Positions 1 to 8,352 of a DNA stretch of 64,000 bases are shown here, in pieces (position 1 is the stretch's first letter; the number at the start of each line of letters is the position of its first letter). Under the pieces are notes generated by a model, which had not been told where the DNA came from, did no database searches, and saw only the letters and a list, made by a program, of their open reading frames with translations. Source of the stretch: Brevundimonas sp. (GTDB taxonomy: Bacteria > Pseudomonadota > Alphaproteobacteria > Caulobacterales > Caulobacteraceae). Where the stretch lies: the NCBI RefSeq assembly GCF_027484365.1, contig NZ_JAIXTC010000017.1, positions 124,001 through 188,000 of the forward strand, read 5' to 3'. The position numbers and the translations under genes were made by a program.

Positions 1-523
1 CAGCGAGGCCGCAAGCGTGGAGCGCCTGCTGCACCATGCCGGAACAGTCCGTCGCCAGGGACGAGCGGGCGCCGAGGCTGTGGGGGACGCCGAGCAGGCG
101 TTCGGCCACGGCCACGGGGTCGGTCTCGAACTCGCCGACGGGTGCGGTGTCGATCGCTTCATCGGTCAGGGCATTCAGCGGCAGGACGGATTTGACCGAA
201 ACCACCCGCCGGGTCGGCAGGCCGCGATGCTGGATGAGGGCCGAGGCATCCATCCAGCCCACGGTTCCGTCGCGACGCGCCTGACCCCAGACGCGCGCGC
301 CGCGCCGGTCGAGGACGTCGAAGATTTCGCCGTGCAGAAGCTGGTCGATCCGCCCGGAGTCTGTATCGGCCCCGGCATGGATGTCGGCGACCGGGACGGC
401 GCCGCGCATGGGCTGGGTCGCCCGGAACGCCTCGGCCCGAACGCGGCCTTCCAGCCCCTGCGCGGCCAGGTCGGGCCGGGCGAGGGTCGTGCGGGCGTCG
501 AAGTCGGTCGGGAGGTCGTTCAA
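1..523 (-). CDS. NlpC/P60-family (C40) cysteine peptidase, cut by left window edge
   Basis: The reverse strand reads an open frame from a TTG at 523 off the left edge (174 codons visible). Residues about 35-105 look like a bacterial SH3-type wall-binding segment, with GEIFDVLDRRG and VGWMDASAL. A C40 peptidase start follows, LGVPHSLGARSSLATDCSGM, where Cys160 in DCSGM is the expected nucleophile; the catalytic His lies outside the window. The family cleaves peptidoglycan stem peptides (gamma-D-Glu-diamino acid bonds). No ATG is available upstream; a CAGGG stretch lies about 7 bases before the TTG, so the start is likely but not certain. It is followed upstream by a membrane protein on the other strand. 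Confidence 0.8.
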   Translation of the reverse strand, partial: MNDLPTDFDARTTLARPDLAAQGLEGRVRAEAFRATQPMRGAVPVADIHAGADTDSGRIDQLLHGEIFDVLDRRGARVWGQARRDGTVGWMDASALIQHRGLPTRRVVSVKSVLPLNALTDEAIDTAPVGEFETDPVAVAERLLGVPHSLGARSSLATDCSGMVQQALHACGLA

Positions 524-657
524 GCGAAAGCCCTGACGGTTGGCTGATCCTTGTGACAGACGAAGGCGAAAGTCCCGTTAATGGCGGGGCATTCTGTGGA
601 TATCTTGAATCACGACCGCGAAGCTCCAGATCCATGTGACCTGATCTCGGAGGGGCT

Positions 658-1158
658 ATGCTGGCGTTGGCGGTGATGACGATAATGGTTGCGGCCGTCG
701 TGGTCGGGTTTCCAGAGACGAAGGTCGCCCGGTCGCTGACCCACTGGCTGGTCGAGGCTCCGGCGCGATGGCTGAACCGGACCGCCATTTGGCGGATCGC
801 CTTCTATTCCGGCCTGATCGGCACAGGCATTCTGATGACCATCCTGTTCGAGACCGAGGGGATGATGCTCTACGGGATGATGGCTCCCGAGATCATGGCC
901 TGGGCGGTGATGTTCGATGTCGGGGTGATGATCGACGCCCTGCTGGTCACCGGCGCGATCCTTGCCGCCAACGGAGTGAAGGTCGCGCGAATGCAGGGGC
1001 GCGTCCTCGTCGACCGGATCGCGACGGCCTTGCGGACGTGGTTGCGGCCCCGGGCCCGGTCGGTGCGGCCGCCGGCCTCACGCGGATCGCGCAGGTCCGA
1101 CGACGACCGACCGGCGTGGACCGGTCAGCCCGTGTATCGCGCCTTCAGCATGGCGTAG
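658..1158 (+). CDS. Small membrane protein of unknown function
   Basis: This 166-aa protein is preceded by a strong ribosome binding site (GGAGGGGCT directly before the ATG). Hydrophobic segments at roughly residues 1-18, 46-64 and 75-108 predict three membrane helices, and the C-terminal 40 residues are basic and Arg/Ser rich. The region between the first two helices (ETKVARSLTHWLVEAPARW) is amphipathic. I do not recognise the family. Its last 34 bases overlap the end of the convergent M17 peptidase gene, so the two stops are interleaved. Codon use fits the neighbours and a real gene is likely, but function is open. Confidence 0.65.
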   Translation: MLALAVMTIMVAAVVVGFPETKVARSLTHWLVEAPARWLNRTAIWRIAFYSGLIGTGILMTILFETEGMMLYGMMAPEIMAWAVMFDVGVMIDALLVTGAILAANGVKVARMQGRVLVDRIATALRTWLRPRARSVRPPASRGSRRSDDDRPAWTGQPVYRAFSMA

Positions 1159-2516
1159 GAGGCGCGCAGACTCTGGGCCTCGCCGCCCTCGGGGTGGCCC
1201 GGACGACCCCTGCTGTTCCAGGCGAAGACGTCCAGATGGGCCCAGGCGCCGGTCGCCGGGGCGAATTTCTGCAGGAAGAGCGCGGCGGTGATCGACCCGC
1301 CCTGGGCCCAGGCGGCCGAGTCGTTGCGGACATCGGCGATGTCCGAGTCGATGGCGGCGCGATAGCCGGGCCACAGCGGCATCCGCCACAGCGGATCGCG
1401 CACCGCCTCCGCCGCCGCCAGCAGATCGGCGGCCAAGGCCTCGTCATCCGTATAGAGGGGCGGCAGTTCAGGCCCCAGGGCGACGCGCGCGGCCCCGGTC
1501 AGGGTGGCGAAATCGAGCGTCAGATCGGGATCGTGCTCGCCCGCCCGCGCCAGGGCGTCGGCGAGGATCAGCCGACCCTCGGCGTCCGTATTGCCGATCT
1601 CGATGGTCAGGCCCTTGCGGCTGTTAAGCACATCGCCGGGCCGGAAGGCGTCGCCGGAGATGGCGTTCTCGACCGCCGCGACCAGCACGACCAGCCGAAC
1701 GGGAAGGTCGGCCTGCATGACCAGCCGACCGAGGGCGAGGGCATGGGCCGCGCCGCCCATGTCCTTCTTCATGTTGCGCATGCCGGCGGCGGACTTGATG
1801 TCCAGCCCCCCGGTGTCGAAGGCCACCCCCTTGCCGACCAGGGCGATCAGGGGCCTGTCGGTCCGGTCCAGATTCCAGCCGATCTCGATGATCCGGGGCG
1901 CGCGATGGGGGGCGGCGGCGCGGCCGACGGCGTGAATGGCGGGGTAGTTCTGGTCGAGCAGGTCGTCGCCGGTGACCACCGAGATCGAGGCTCCGTGGGC
2001 CTCGGCGATCTCGCGGGCGACCGTCTCCATCTGCAGCGGGCCCATGTCGGCGGGCGGGGTGTCGACCATCTCGCGGGTCAGGGCGCAGGCCGCAGCGATG
2101 CGCAGGGTCTCCGCCGCATCCAGGCCTTCCGGCGCGACCAGCCGGACGTCGGGGCGATCCTTCGCCTTGTAGCGATCGAAGACATAACGGCCGAGCAGGA
2201 AGGCCAGGGCTGCGACACGGGCCTCCTCCGGCTCCGCCTCCAGCCGGTAGGGGCCGTCGGGCAGTTTCGCCGACAGGGCGCGGGCGCTCATCGGATCGAA
2301 GGTCTTGCCAGTCCCGACCAGCACTTGGCCGATCCCGCCCGAAGCGTCCGGCACGACCAGCACCTCGCCCGGCTTGCCCCTGAAGCCCATCCGTTCGGCC
2401 CAGACCTGGGCCGACGGGGCGAGCGCTTCCTTCGGCCCGATGAAACGGACGGGCGTGGCGGTCGCGGCCTCAGGGGCGTCGGGGGCGATGAGGGCGGCGG
2501 GCGAGATCAGGGGCAT
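1125..2516 (-). CDS. M17 leucyl aminopeptidase family protein
   Basis: The 463-aa product carries the M17 catalytic core: GKGVAFDTGG and MKKDMGGAAHA supply metal ligands and the active-site Lys/Asp, and NTDAEGRLILADAL is the family signature with the Asp/Glu ligands. The family uses two metal ions (usually Zn or Mn) to remove N-terminal residues from peptides in the cytosol and usually forms hexamers. The N-terminal 150 residues are the variable domain. It sits downstream of the C40 peptidase in the same orientation, with the small membrane gene between them on the other strand. It is closer to the short PepB/PepA-like alphaproteobacterial branch than to classic PepA, so I leave the symbol blank. 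Confidence 0.93.
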   Translation of the reverse strand: MPLISPAALIAPDAPEAATATPVRFIGPKEALAPSAQVWAERMGFRGKPGEVLVVPDASGGIGQVLVGTGKTFDPMSARALSAKLPDGPYRLEAEPEEARVAALAFLLGRYVFDRYKAKDRPDVRLVAPEGLDAAETLRIAAACALTREMVDTPPADMGPLQMETVAREIAEAHGASISVVTGDDLLDQNYPAIHAVGRAAAPHRAPRIIEIGWNLDRTDRPLIALVGKGVAFDTGGLDIKSAAGMRNMKKDMGGAAHALALGRLVMQADLPVRLVVLVAAVENAISGDAFRPGDVLNSRKGLTIEIGNTDAEGRLILADALARAGEHDPDLTLDFATLTGAARVALGPELPPLYTDDEALAADLLAAAEAVRDPLWRMPLWPGYRAAIDSDIADVRNDSAAWAQGGSITAALFLQKFAPATGAWAHLDVFAWNSRGRPGHPEGGEAQSLRASYAMLKARYTG

Positions 2517-2556
2517 GAACGGGATATAGCCGATCCGGCCCGCTCTGCGACCTTGA

Positions 2557-3165
2557 TCAGGCGAACCGACGCTGCTGGATCGTGAGCGCCGCTCCGCCGG
2601 CCAACAGCAGGCCGAGGCTGATCACCGCCCAGTCCGAAAGGGTGGGCACCGGCGCCGGTGGCGTGCTGACCAGGGTGACGCCAGGCGTGACGGCCGGCGA
2701 GTCGATCGCCGCTCCGCCATCGGTGGCCGTGAAGAAAAAGCTCACCGGGTAAACGCCGGGGGCGGCTCCGGTGGTGACCACGGAACTGGCGAGCGTAACC
2801 TCTATCTCGGCGCCGGCGGAGATCGTCTCGCCCGGCGCGAGACGAAGCTGTATTCCGCCCGCCCCAAAGGTTTGGCAGAAATTCAGTCTGGAGTTGATGT
2901 TGGTCCCGTCCGCCGTGACGACAAGATTCGGCCCGCAGCTTGCGGCGCCGAACGTCACCCCGGTCAGAACGGCCCGCAACAGGTTGTTGTTGTTGGTTCC
3001 GCCGGTCAGCGTCGTGGCCGTCGTATAGCTCATCGTGACCGACGTCGGCGACGAAACCACGGTGTTCGACAGCGTGATGTCGACATTGGTCAGCGTGCCC
3101 GCATGGGCCGCAAGCGGCACGAGCGTAACGGCCGCGACGACCGCGAAAATCGCTTTTAATTTCAT
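2557..3165 (-). CDS. IPTL-CTERM type sorted surface protein
   Basis: This 202-aa protein has a signal peptide (MKLKAIFAVVAAVTLVPLAA, cleaved after AHA), a Thr/Ser/Asn-rich beta-type body (about residues 24-165), and a C-terminal tripartite tail. The tail is VPTLSDWAV, a hydrophobic helix (ISLGLLLAGGAAL), then basic QQRR. That is the layout of IPTLxxWG-CTERM sorting signals, with V for I and A for G. The family is known to be handled by an exosortase (XrtH type), and none is encoded in this window. Two Cys in the body may form a disulfide. The start at 3165 was chosen because it opens the signal peptide and follows GGGGGAAC. The body resembles repeat-type surface proteins; no enzyme motif is visible. 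Confidence 0.85.
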   Translation of the reverse strand: MKLKAIFAVVAAVTLVPLAAHAGTLTNVDITLSNTVVSSPTSVTMSYTTATTLTGGTNNNNLLRAVLTGVTFGAASCGPNLVVTADGTNINSRLNFCQTFGAGGIQLRLAPGETISAGAEIEVTLASSVVTTGAAPGVYPVSFFFTATDGGAAIDSPAVTPGVTLVSTPPAPVPTLSDWAVISLGLLLAGGAALTIQQRRFA

Positions 3166-3342
3166 AATTTTGTTCCCCCAATCCAGAACCGTAGGGCATG
3201 GGAACGGCTTCGTATACTCGCGTTTTTCAGGAAAGGGCGCTTTCGCTCGACCAGAGGTTTGTTCGGAACCGCCGACGTTAACCAATGCTTGACGCGGACA
3301 TCCGATTTTCGACCGGCACAGAATTCCTGATCGGATCGGTCC

Positions 3343-4164
3343 ATGTCGCGCAACCGGACTTCGAGCTCTATCGCCGTCGTCGTTCTCGGCCTGGCCCTGA
3401 CCACGCCCGCGCTCGCCCAGACGGCGCCCGAACAGGCGGCAGCGCCCCGCGTTCCGGCGACGGCCGAACAGCGCGCCGCCTACAGCCGGCTCGATCCGCT
3501 GGCGCGTTCGGTCTTCTGGTCGCGGGAGGTCGAGGTCAATCCGGCCGACCCGGTCGCCGGGGTGAAGCTGGCCGAGGCCCTGCGCCAGTTGGGCCAGAAC
3601 GACCAGGCCGTGATCGCCGCCCAGCAGGTGCTGGTGACCCAGCCCCAGAACGTCGACGCCATGCTGGAAATCGGGCGGGCCCATATCGCGCGGGGTCAGG
3701 CCTTCTACGGCATCGCCGCCCTGGAACAGGCGAAGGCCCTGGCGCCGAATGACTGGCGGCCCCTGTCGCTGCTGGGCGTGGCCTATCAGCAGGTGCGGCG
3801 GGCCGAGGACGCGCGGATCGCCTGGAACGAGGCCCTGCGCCTGTCGCCGGACAATGCCGAGGTGATGAACAACGCCGCCATGGCCCAGATGACGGGCGGC
3901 GATCCGTCGGGCGCCGAGACCCTGTTGCGCCGGGCGGTGGCCCAGCCCAACGCCTCGATGCAGATGCGGCTGAACCTGGCGATGGCCCTGGGGCTTCAGG
4001 GCAAGATCCCCGAAGCCGAACAGATCATCCGCCGGGACCTGCCGCCGGACGCGGCCGAGCGCAATCTGGAATGGCTGAGGAACCAGGCCCGTCCGGCGAC
4101 GGCGCCGGTCGCGACCGACACCGCCTCCCCGGCCCTCGTCCGGACCTGGTCCTCGTTGCAGTAA
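3343..4164 (+). CDS. Exported tetratricopeptide-repeat protein (TadD-like)
   Basis: The 273-aa product has a signal peptide ending TPALAQ (about residue 26), then four or five TPR helix pairs between residues 60 and 240. Typical TPR spacing is visible in GVKLAEALRQLGQNDQAVIA, AMLEIGRAHIARGQAFYG and PLSLLGVAYQQVRRAEDARI. Such proteins act as scaffolds in envelope assembly; the layout resembles TadD of Flp pilus systems, but no tad genes are near, so this is only a structural likeness. It is transcribed divergently from the IPTL-CTERM gene across a 177-base gap that holds both promoters. It converges tightly on the DUF4168-like gene (stops 3 bases apart). Confidence 0.85.
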   Translation: MSRNRTSSSIAVVVLGLALTTPALAQTAPEQAAAPRVPATAEQRAAYSRLDPLARSVFWSREVEVNPADPVAGVKLAEALRQLGQNDQAVIAAQQVLVTQPQNVDAMLEIGRAHIARGQAFYGIAALEQAKALAPNDWRPLSLLGVAYQQVRRAEDARIAWNEALRLSPDNAEVMNNAAMAQMTGGDPSGAETLLRRAVAQPNASMQMRLNLAMALGLQGKIPEAEQIIRRDLPPDAAERNLEWLRNQARPATAPVATDTASPALVRTWSSLQ

Positions 4165-4167
4165 GTC

Positions 4168-4743
4168 CTAGCTGCCCCGGACGGCGGCGAGCTCGAGGCG
4201 GGCGCGCAGGCGTTCGTCGGAGCCCACCGCGCCGGCGATCGCATTGAAGCGATCCAGGGCCAGACCCCAGGCCGAGACGGCCGCGGCCATGGCGGCCTGC
4301 TGTTCCGTGGTCGGCGCAGCGCCGCCCGCCGGCATGGCGGCGCGCACGGCGGTCATGGCGGCGCCGAACTGGACGACCTCGGCGTCGGTCACCGAGGCGG
4401 CGACCGAACCGGCCGGCGATTCCGGCGTCGAGACGACGGTCAGGCGCGCCTGGAGCACCTCGTCGGTCGAGACGGCCGTGGCCAGGGCGTTGAAAGAGGC
4501 GATGTCCATGCCCGCGGCCTGGATGGCGGCGGCCATCGTGGCCTGCTGCTCGGCGGTCGGGGCCGAACCGTCGGTCGGGGACGCGGCACGGACGGCGGCC
4601 ATGGCGGTGCCGAAGGCCTGAAGCTGGGCATCGGAGTATTCGGTCGCCTGGGTTGCGGTCGTCAGCGGCGCGGCGGCGGAGGCCTGGACGGCTCCCCCCA
4701 GCAGGGCGACGACGGAAACGGCGGCGATCAGGGTCAGGCGCAT
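4168..4743 (-). CDS. Exported protein with tandem DUF4168-like repeats
   Basis: This 191-aa protein starts with a signal peptide (MRLTLIAAVSVVALLGGAVQ, cut near ASA). Two related segments follow, about residues 36-102 and 115-184. Each has the pattern (T/S)DA-(Q/V)-FG-AM-AVRAA, then Q-(A)-MAAA, then a FNA(L/I)A-AV-(T)DE-L-ARL ending. That is the DUF4168 pattern duplicated head to tail. The function of the family is unknown. AAGGA lies 6 bases before the chosen ATG; an ATG 27 bases upstream would blur the signal peptide. It is alanine rich with two degenerate copies, so the repeat probably arose by internal duplication. Confidence 0.8.
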   Translation of the reverse strand: MRLTLIAAVSVVALLGGAVQASAAAPLTTATQATEYSDAQLQAFGTAMAAVRAASPTDGSAPTAEQQATMAAAIQAAGMDIASFNALATAVSTDEVLQARLTVVSTPESPAGSVAASVTDAEVVQFGAAMTAVRAAMPAGGAAPTTEQQAAMAAAVSAWGLALDRFNAIAGAVGSDERLRARLELAAVRGS

Positions 4744-4890
4744 ACGGTATCCTTGGCGTTTTGAAGACATTCGTGTCGGGAACGGAGGGAACGCTAACCG
4801 GCAATCGTTCCGGTGACAAATCACCGAACCTGATGCGCGAGTGACCGCCCTGTCTTCTCCGCTGAGGCGGCAGGGCCTATATCGGCAGCC

Positions 4891-5346
4891 ATGATCGACG
4901 ACCTCTACAGCACGCGCATCCTGACGCTGGCGGCCAACCTGCCGCACGCCGGGCGGCTGGCCGCGCCCGAGGGCACGGGCGAACGGGTCGCCAAACTGTG
5001 CGGGTCGAGGGCGACGGTCGATGTCATGCTGGACGCGGACGGCCGCGTCGCCGACTTCGCCCAGGACGTGAAGGCCTGCGCCCTGGGCCAGGCGGCGGCC
5101 GGCGTGGTAGGGGATGTCGTCATCGGGGCGACGACCGAAGAGCTGCAGTCCGCGCGCGACGCCATGCTGGCGATGCTGAAGTCCGGCGGCGAAGGGCCCG
5201 AGGGCCGTTTCGAAGGTCTGCGGGCCCTGAAGCAGGTCGCCGACTATCCGGCGCGGCATGCCTCGACCATGGTCGCCATCGAGGCGACGCTGGATGCGGT
5301 GTCACAGGCGTTGGGAACACGAACTAGTCTCGCCGGCGCCGCCTAG
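4891..5346 (+). CDS. NifU/IscU-like iron-sulfur cluster scaffold protein
   Basis: The 151-aa protein matches the IscU/NifU-N fold in length and order. Cys37 (KLCGS) and Cys63 (KACALGQ) fall exactly at the first two cluster-ligand positions of IscU. The third ligand position, expected near residue 123 in YPARHAST, carries His/Ala instead of Cys. IscU-type proteins assemble Fe-S clusters and pass them to apoproteins. Here the missing Cys suggests a divergent scaffold, or a His as third ligand. It lies just upstream of yidD and thrS in one orientation (43 and then -4 bases), which suggests a co-transcribed group. No iscS or suf genes are near. Confidence 0.83.
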   Translation: MIDDLYSTRILTLAANLPHAGRLAAPEGTGERVAKLCGSRATVDVMLDADGRVADFAQDVKACALGQAAAGVVGDVVIGATTEELQSARDAMLAMLKSGGEGPEGRFEGLRALKQVADYPARHASTMVAIEATLDAVSQALGTRTSLAGAA

Positions 5347-5389
5347 GGCCGGTTGCTCCCTCCGCCCGCGCGACGGATAAGCCCGCACC

Positions 5390-5644
5390 ATGGCCAGCCC
5401 CGGCAGCACTCTTTACGAACGCAGCGTCCGCGCGGCCCATCGGGGCTACAAGGTGACGCTCAGCCCCTTCTTCGGCCAGTCTTGCCGGTTCCTGCCCACC
5501 TGTTCGGACTATGGCCGCGACGCCCTGATCCAGCACGGTTTGCGCAAGGGGGGATGGCTCACCCTGCGTCGGCTCTGTAAATGCCACCCCTTCGGCGGGT
5601 CGGGATACGACCCGGTTCCGCCAGTCGAGACGAATACGCCATGA
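5390..5644 (+). CDS. yidD: YidD, membrane protein insertion efficiency factor
   Basis: The 84-aa protein shows the complete YidD pattern: [20 protein letters not shown], then [20 protein letters not shown] and the [15 protein letters not shown] end. The conserved cysteines are present. YidD is a small amphipathic inner-membrane-associated protein that assists YidC/Sec-dependent insertion of membrane proteins. In most bacteria it sits with rnpA and yidC; here it is next to thrS and the scaffold-like gene, an arrangement seen in several alphaproteobacteria. Its stop overlaps the thrS start by four bases (ATGA), so thrS is probably translated by coupling. Confidence 0.95.
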   Translation: MASPGSTLYERSVRAAHRGYKVTLSPFFGQSCRFLPTCSDYGRDALIQHGLRKGGWLTLRRLCKCHPFGGSGYDPVPPVETNTP

Positions 5645-7575
5645 TCGAACTGAAATTCCCCGACGGCGCCACGCGCGAATATCCGGCCGGATCGACCGCG
5701 CGGGACGTGGCCCACGCCATCTCGCCGTCCCTGGCCAAGAAGGCCGTCCTGGCCGAGCTGAACGGCGAGCAGCGGGACCTGAACCGCGTACTGGAGACGG
5801 GCGGGGATTTCCGCCTGATCATGCGCGACGATCCCGAGGCGCTCTACACGATCCGCCACGACACGGCCCACGTCCTGGCCGAGGCCGTCCAGAAGCTCTT
5901 CCCGGGGACCCAGGTCACGATCGGCCCGGCGATCGAGGACGGGTTCTATTATGACTTCTACCGCGAGACTCCCTTCTCGACCGACGACTTCGCCGCCATC
6001 GAGAAGGAGATGTCGCGCATCGTCGATCGCGACGCGAAGTTCGAGCGCGAGGTCTGGGACCGCGACGAGGCGATCACCTTCTTCGAAGCGCGCGGCGAGA
6101 AGTTCAAGGCCGAGCTGATCCGCGACCTGCCGGGCACGGACACCATCACCCTGTACAAGCAGGGGGACTGGATCGACCTGTGCCGGGGCCCGCACTTCCC
6201 CTCGACCAAGTCGGTCGGCAAGGCGTTCAAACTGACCAAGCTGGCCGGAGCCTACTGGCGCGGGGACAGCAATCGCGAACAGCTGCAGCGCATCTACGGC
6301 ACGGCCTGGGCGACGAAGGAGGATCTCGACGCCTATCTGCTGCGTCTGGAGGAGGCCGAGAAGCGCGACCACCGCAAGGTCGGCAAGGCGATGGAACTCT
6401 TCCACATGCAGGAAGAGGGCCGGGGCATGGTCTTCTGGCATCCCAAGGGCTGGGTCCTGTGGCGTGTGCTGGAGGCCTATATGCGCCGCCGCCTCGACGC
6501 CGCCGGATACGTCGAGGTCAAGACGCCCCAGGTGCTGGACCGCAAATTCTGGGAGCAGAGCGGCCACTGGGACAAGTACCGGCCCAATATGTTCGTCTGC
6601 GAGACGGTCGAGGGCGAGGAGCTGAGCCTGAAGCCGATGAACTGCCCGGGCCACGTGCAGATCTTCGACCAGGGCCAGCGGTCCTACCGCGAACTGCCGC
6701 TGCGCATGGCCGAGTTCGGGGCCTGCCACCGCTATGAGCCGTCGGGATCGCTGCACGGCCTGATGCGGGTGCGCGGCTTCACCCAGGACGACGCCCACAT
6801 CTTCTGCCGCGAGGACCAGATCGTCGAGGAGACGTCGGAGTTCATCAACCTGGCCCGCAGCGTCCACGCCGACCTCGGCATGCAAACAGCTTACATAAGC
6901 CTGGGCACGCGGCCCGAGAACCGTGCCGGCACGGACGAGTTCTGGGACAAGGCCGAGGCCCTGATGGCCGAGGCCGCCCGCGCCGCCGGAACCGAGCCGG
7001 TCGTGACCGAGGGCGACGGCGCCTTCTACGCGCCCAAGCTGGACTTCATCGTCAAGGACGCCATCGGCCGCGAATGGACCTGCGGCACGATCCAGCTGGA
7101 CTATGTCCTGCCGGAACGGCTCGATGCCACCTACATCGCCGAGGACGGCCAGAAGCATCGTCCGGTCATGCTGCACCGCGCGATCCTCGGCTCGTTCGAG
7201 CGATTCATCGGCATCATGATCGAGAACTACGCCGGGGCCTTCCCGCTGTGGCTCGCGCCCGTCCAGGCCGTGGTGGCGACCATCACGTCCGACGCCGACG
7301 GCTATGCCGAAGAGGTGGCCGCGAAGTTCAGGGCGGCGGGCCTGCGCGTGGAAACCGACCTGCGCAACGAGAAGGTCGGCTACAAGGTCCGCGAACACTC
7401 GGTCGGCAAGGTGCCGGTCATCGCCGTCGTCGGCCGCAACGAGGCCGAAAAGGGCGAGGTCGCCATCCGCCGCCTCGGCTCCCAGGCGCAGGAGGTGGTG
7501 TCCGTCGAGGACGCGATCCGGATCCTCACCGACGAGGCCACGCCGCCGGACCTGAAGCGGCTGAAGGCGGCCTAG
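5641..7575 (+). CDS. thrS: Threonyl-tRNA synthetase
   Basis: The 644-aa product is the full usual length. The order is a TGS domain (residues 1-60), the editing domain (about 65-240; [10 protein letters not shown] and HHR-like region), a class II catalytic core (about 250-530), and an anticodon-binding domain (about 540-640). The zinc site is visible as MNCPGH and in [16 protein letters not shown]. The enzyme charges tRNA-Thr with threonine and proofreads Ser in the cytosol. The ATG at 5641 was chosen because it gives [10 protein letters not shown], the normal TGS start, and overlaps the yidD stop as ATGA. No T-box or leader is possible with this overlap, so regulation would come from the upstream promoter. 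Confidence 0.98.
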   Translation: MIELKFPDGATREYPAGSTARDVAHAISPSLAKKAVLAELNGEQRDLNRVLETGGDFRLIMRDDPEALYTIRHDTAHVLAEAVQKLFPGTQVTIGPAIEDGFYYDFYRETPFSTDDFAAIEKEMSRIVDRDAKFEREVWDRDEAITFFEARGEKFKAELIRDLPGTDTITLYKQGDWIDLCRGPHFPSTKSVGKAFKLTKLAGAYWRGDSNREQLQRIYGTAWATKEDLDAYLLRLEEAEKRDHRKVGKAMELFHMQEEGRGMVFWHPKGWVLWRVLEAYMRRRLDAAGYVEVKTPQVLDRKFWEQSGHWDKYRPNMFVCETVEGEELSLKPMNCPGHVQIFDQGQRSYRELPLRMAEFGACHRYEPSGSLHGLMRVRGFTQDDAHIFCREDQIVEETSEFINLARSVHADLGMQTAYISLGTRPENRAGTDEFWDKAEALMAEAARAAGTEPVVTEGDGAFYAPKLDFIVKDAIGREWTCGTIQLDYVLPERLDATYIAEDGQKHRPVMLHRAILGSFERFIGIMIENYAGAFPLWLAPVQAVVATITSDADGYAEEVAAKFRAAGLRVETDLRNEKVGYKVREHSVGKVPVIAVVGRNEAEKGEVAIRRLGSQAQEVVSVEDAIRILTDEATPPDLKRLKAA

Positions 7576-7598
7576 AGTCGGCTCGCCGACACAGGAAT

Positions 7599-7635
7599 GA
7601 AGGCGACTTTTCCACCCGTGTGGATGACCGCCTTC
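7599..7635. other. Hairpin between converging thrS and CAP-domain genes
   Basis: GAAGGCG at 7599-7605 pairs with CGCCTTC at 7629-7635, and inside it TCCAC pairs with GTGGA. It lies just after the thrS stop and reaches into the stop codon of the opposite gene. There is no T-run, so it may be a weak bidirectional end structure rather than a true intrinsic terminator. Confidence 0.3.
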
Positions 7636-8239
7636 AGGGCCTCTGGCCGTCGATATTGCCCGGCGGGGAGTAGCGGCAGGCCAGCACGGCCCGGTCGCCC
7701 CGGCTCGCGACCGCGCAGCCGACATGGGTGGTGCCGCGCCAGATCAGCTGGGTGTAGTGACCGACCGCGATCCAGTCGCCGGTGCGGCTGACGTCCGGAA
7801 AGACGCCGGGGCGATAGTCTCGCCGTTCCTCGATCCAGTCGCCGACCATGTCCTCGGGCGTGAAGACCCGGTTCCCCCAGCCCATCCACAGGTTCTCGCC
7901 GTGGCCGTGAGGGCGCGGATCGTGGGCGAAGCGGCCGCTGTCGATCAGTTCAACAGCCCAGTCTCGCGCCTCGACCTCCAGGGTCTCGCTCCAGATCAGG
8001 GGGCGGGCGTTGGCCTGGGCCCGCTCGCGGTTGTGGGCCGCCAGCAGACGGGCCTCGACCTCGTCGGACGGCCGGGCGTCGTCTGCTGGGACCACCGGCC
8101 TGAGTGTCCGGGCCTGTTCGGAGGCGGGTTCGATCCAGACCGGTTCCTCTGCCGGGCCCGACTGGGCGCAGGCGTTCATGGCCGGGGCCAGAACGGCGAA
8201 CATCGCAGCGAGACAGGATCGGATGGACATCGTGGACAT
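7634..8239 (-). CDS. Exported CAP-domain (SCP/PR-1 family) protein
   Basis: The 201-aa product has a signal peptide (MSIRSCLAAMFAVLAPAMNA) and a CAP domain from about residue 60 to 195. Family marks are LLAAHNRERA at the start (with the conserved His), then ENLWMGWG, and the pair GHYTQLIWRGTTHVGCAVAS and LACRYSPPGN. The His/Glu/His set of the CAP cavity is present. Bacterial members are secreted or periplasmic, and their role is mostly unknown. A second ATG nine bases downstream (8230) has better spacing from the GGGAGA site and could be the true start. The gene converges on thrS and shares its upstream gap with the divergent thiolase. Confidence 0.88.
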   Translation of the reverse strand: MSTMSIRSCLAAMFAVLAPAMNACAQSGPAEEPVWIEPASEQARTLRPVVPADDARPSDEVEARLLAAHNRERAQANARPLIWSETLEVEARDWAVELIDSGRFAHDPRPHGHGENLWMGWGNRVFTPEDMVGDWIEERRDYRPGVFPDVSRTGDWIAVGHYTQLIWRGTTHVGCAVASRGDRAVLACRYSPPGNIDGQRP

Positions 8240-8285
8240 ATCTCCCGTGACGGGGGCTGTTCCAAGGCACGAAAACTCTTATCTT

Positions 8286-8303
8286 GACGTTGACGTAAAC
8301 GTC
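8286..8303. promoter_or_regulatory. Palindromic operator candidate upstream of thiolase
   Basis: The 18-base sequence GACGTTGACGTAAACGTC has perfect six-base outer arms (GACGTT/AACGTC) around an ACGT centre. It lies 50 bases before the thiolase start, inside the likely promoter. Repeated ACGT cores of this kind resemble operators I remember for MerR-type LiuR regulators of acyl-CoA and branched-chain catabolism. The regulator assignment is inference only. Confidence 0.45.
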
Positions 8304-8352
8304 GGCTTTAGACGCTTGACCTTCCAATCCGTCCTCAATGGAGACTGACCCC

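Noticed and set aside
3270..3300. GTTAACCAATGCTTGAC considered as a CtrA-type site
   Set aside because: Only a half site matches, and spacing to a second TTAA is missing; too weak to report.
5509..7725. A 738-codon minus-strand frame across thrS
   Set aside because: It is an antisense shadow of thrS and yidD; no recognisable domain.
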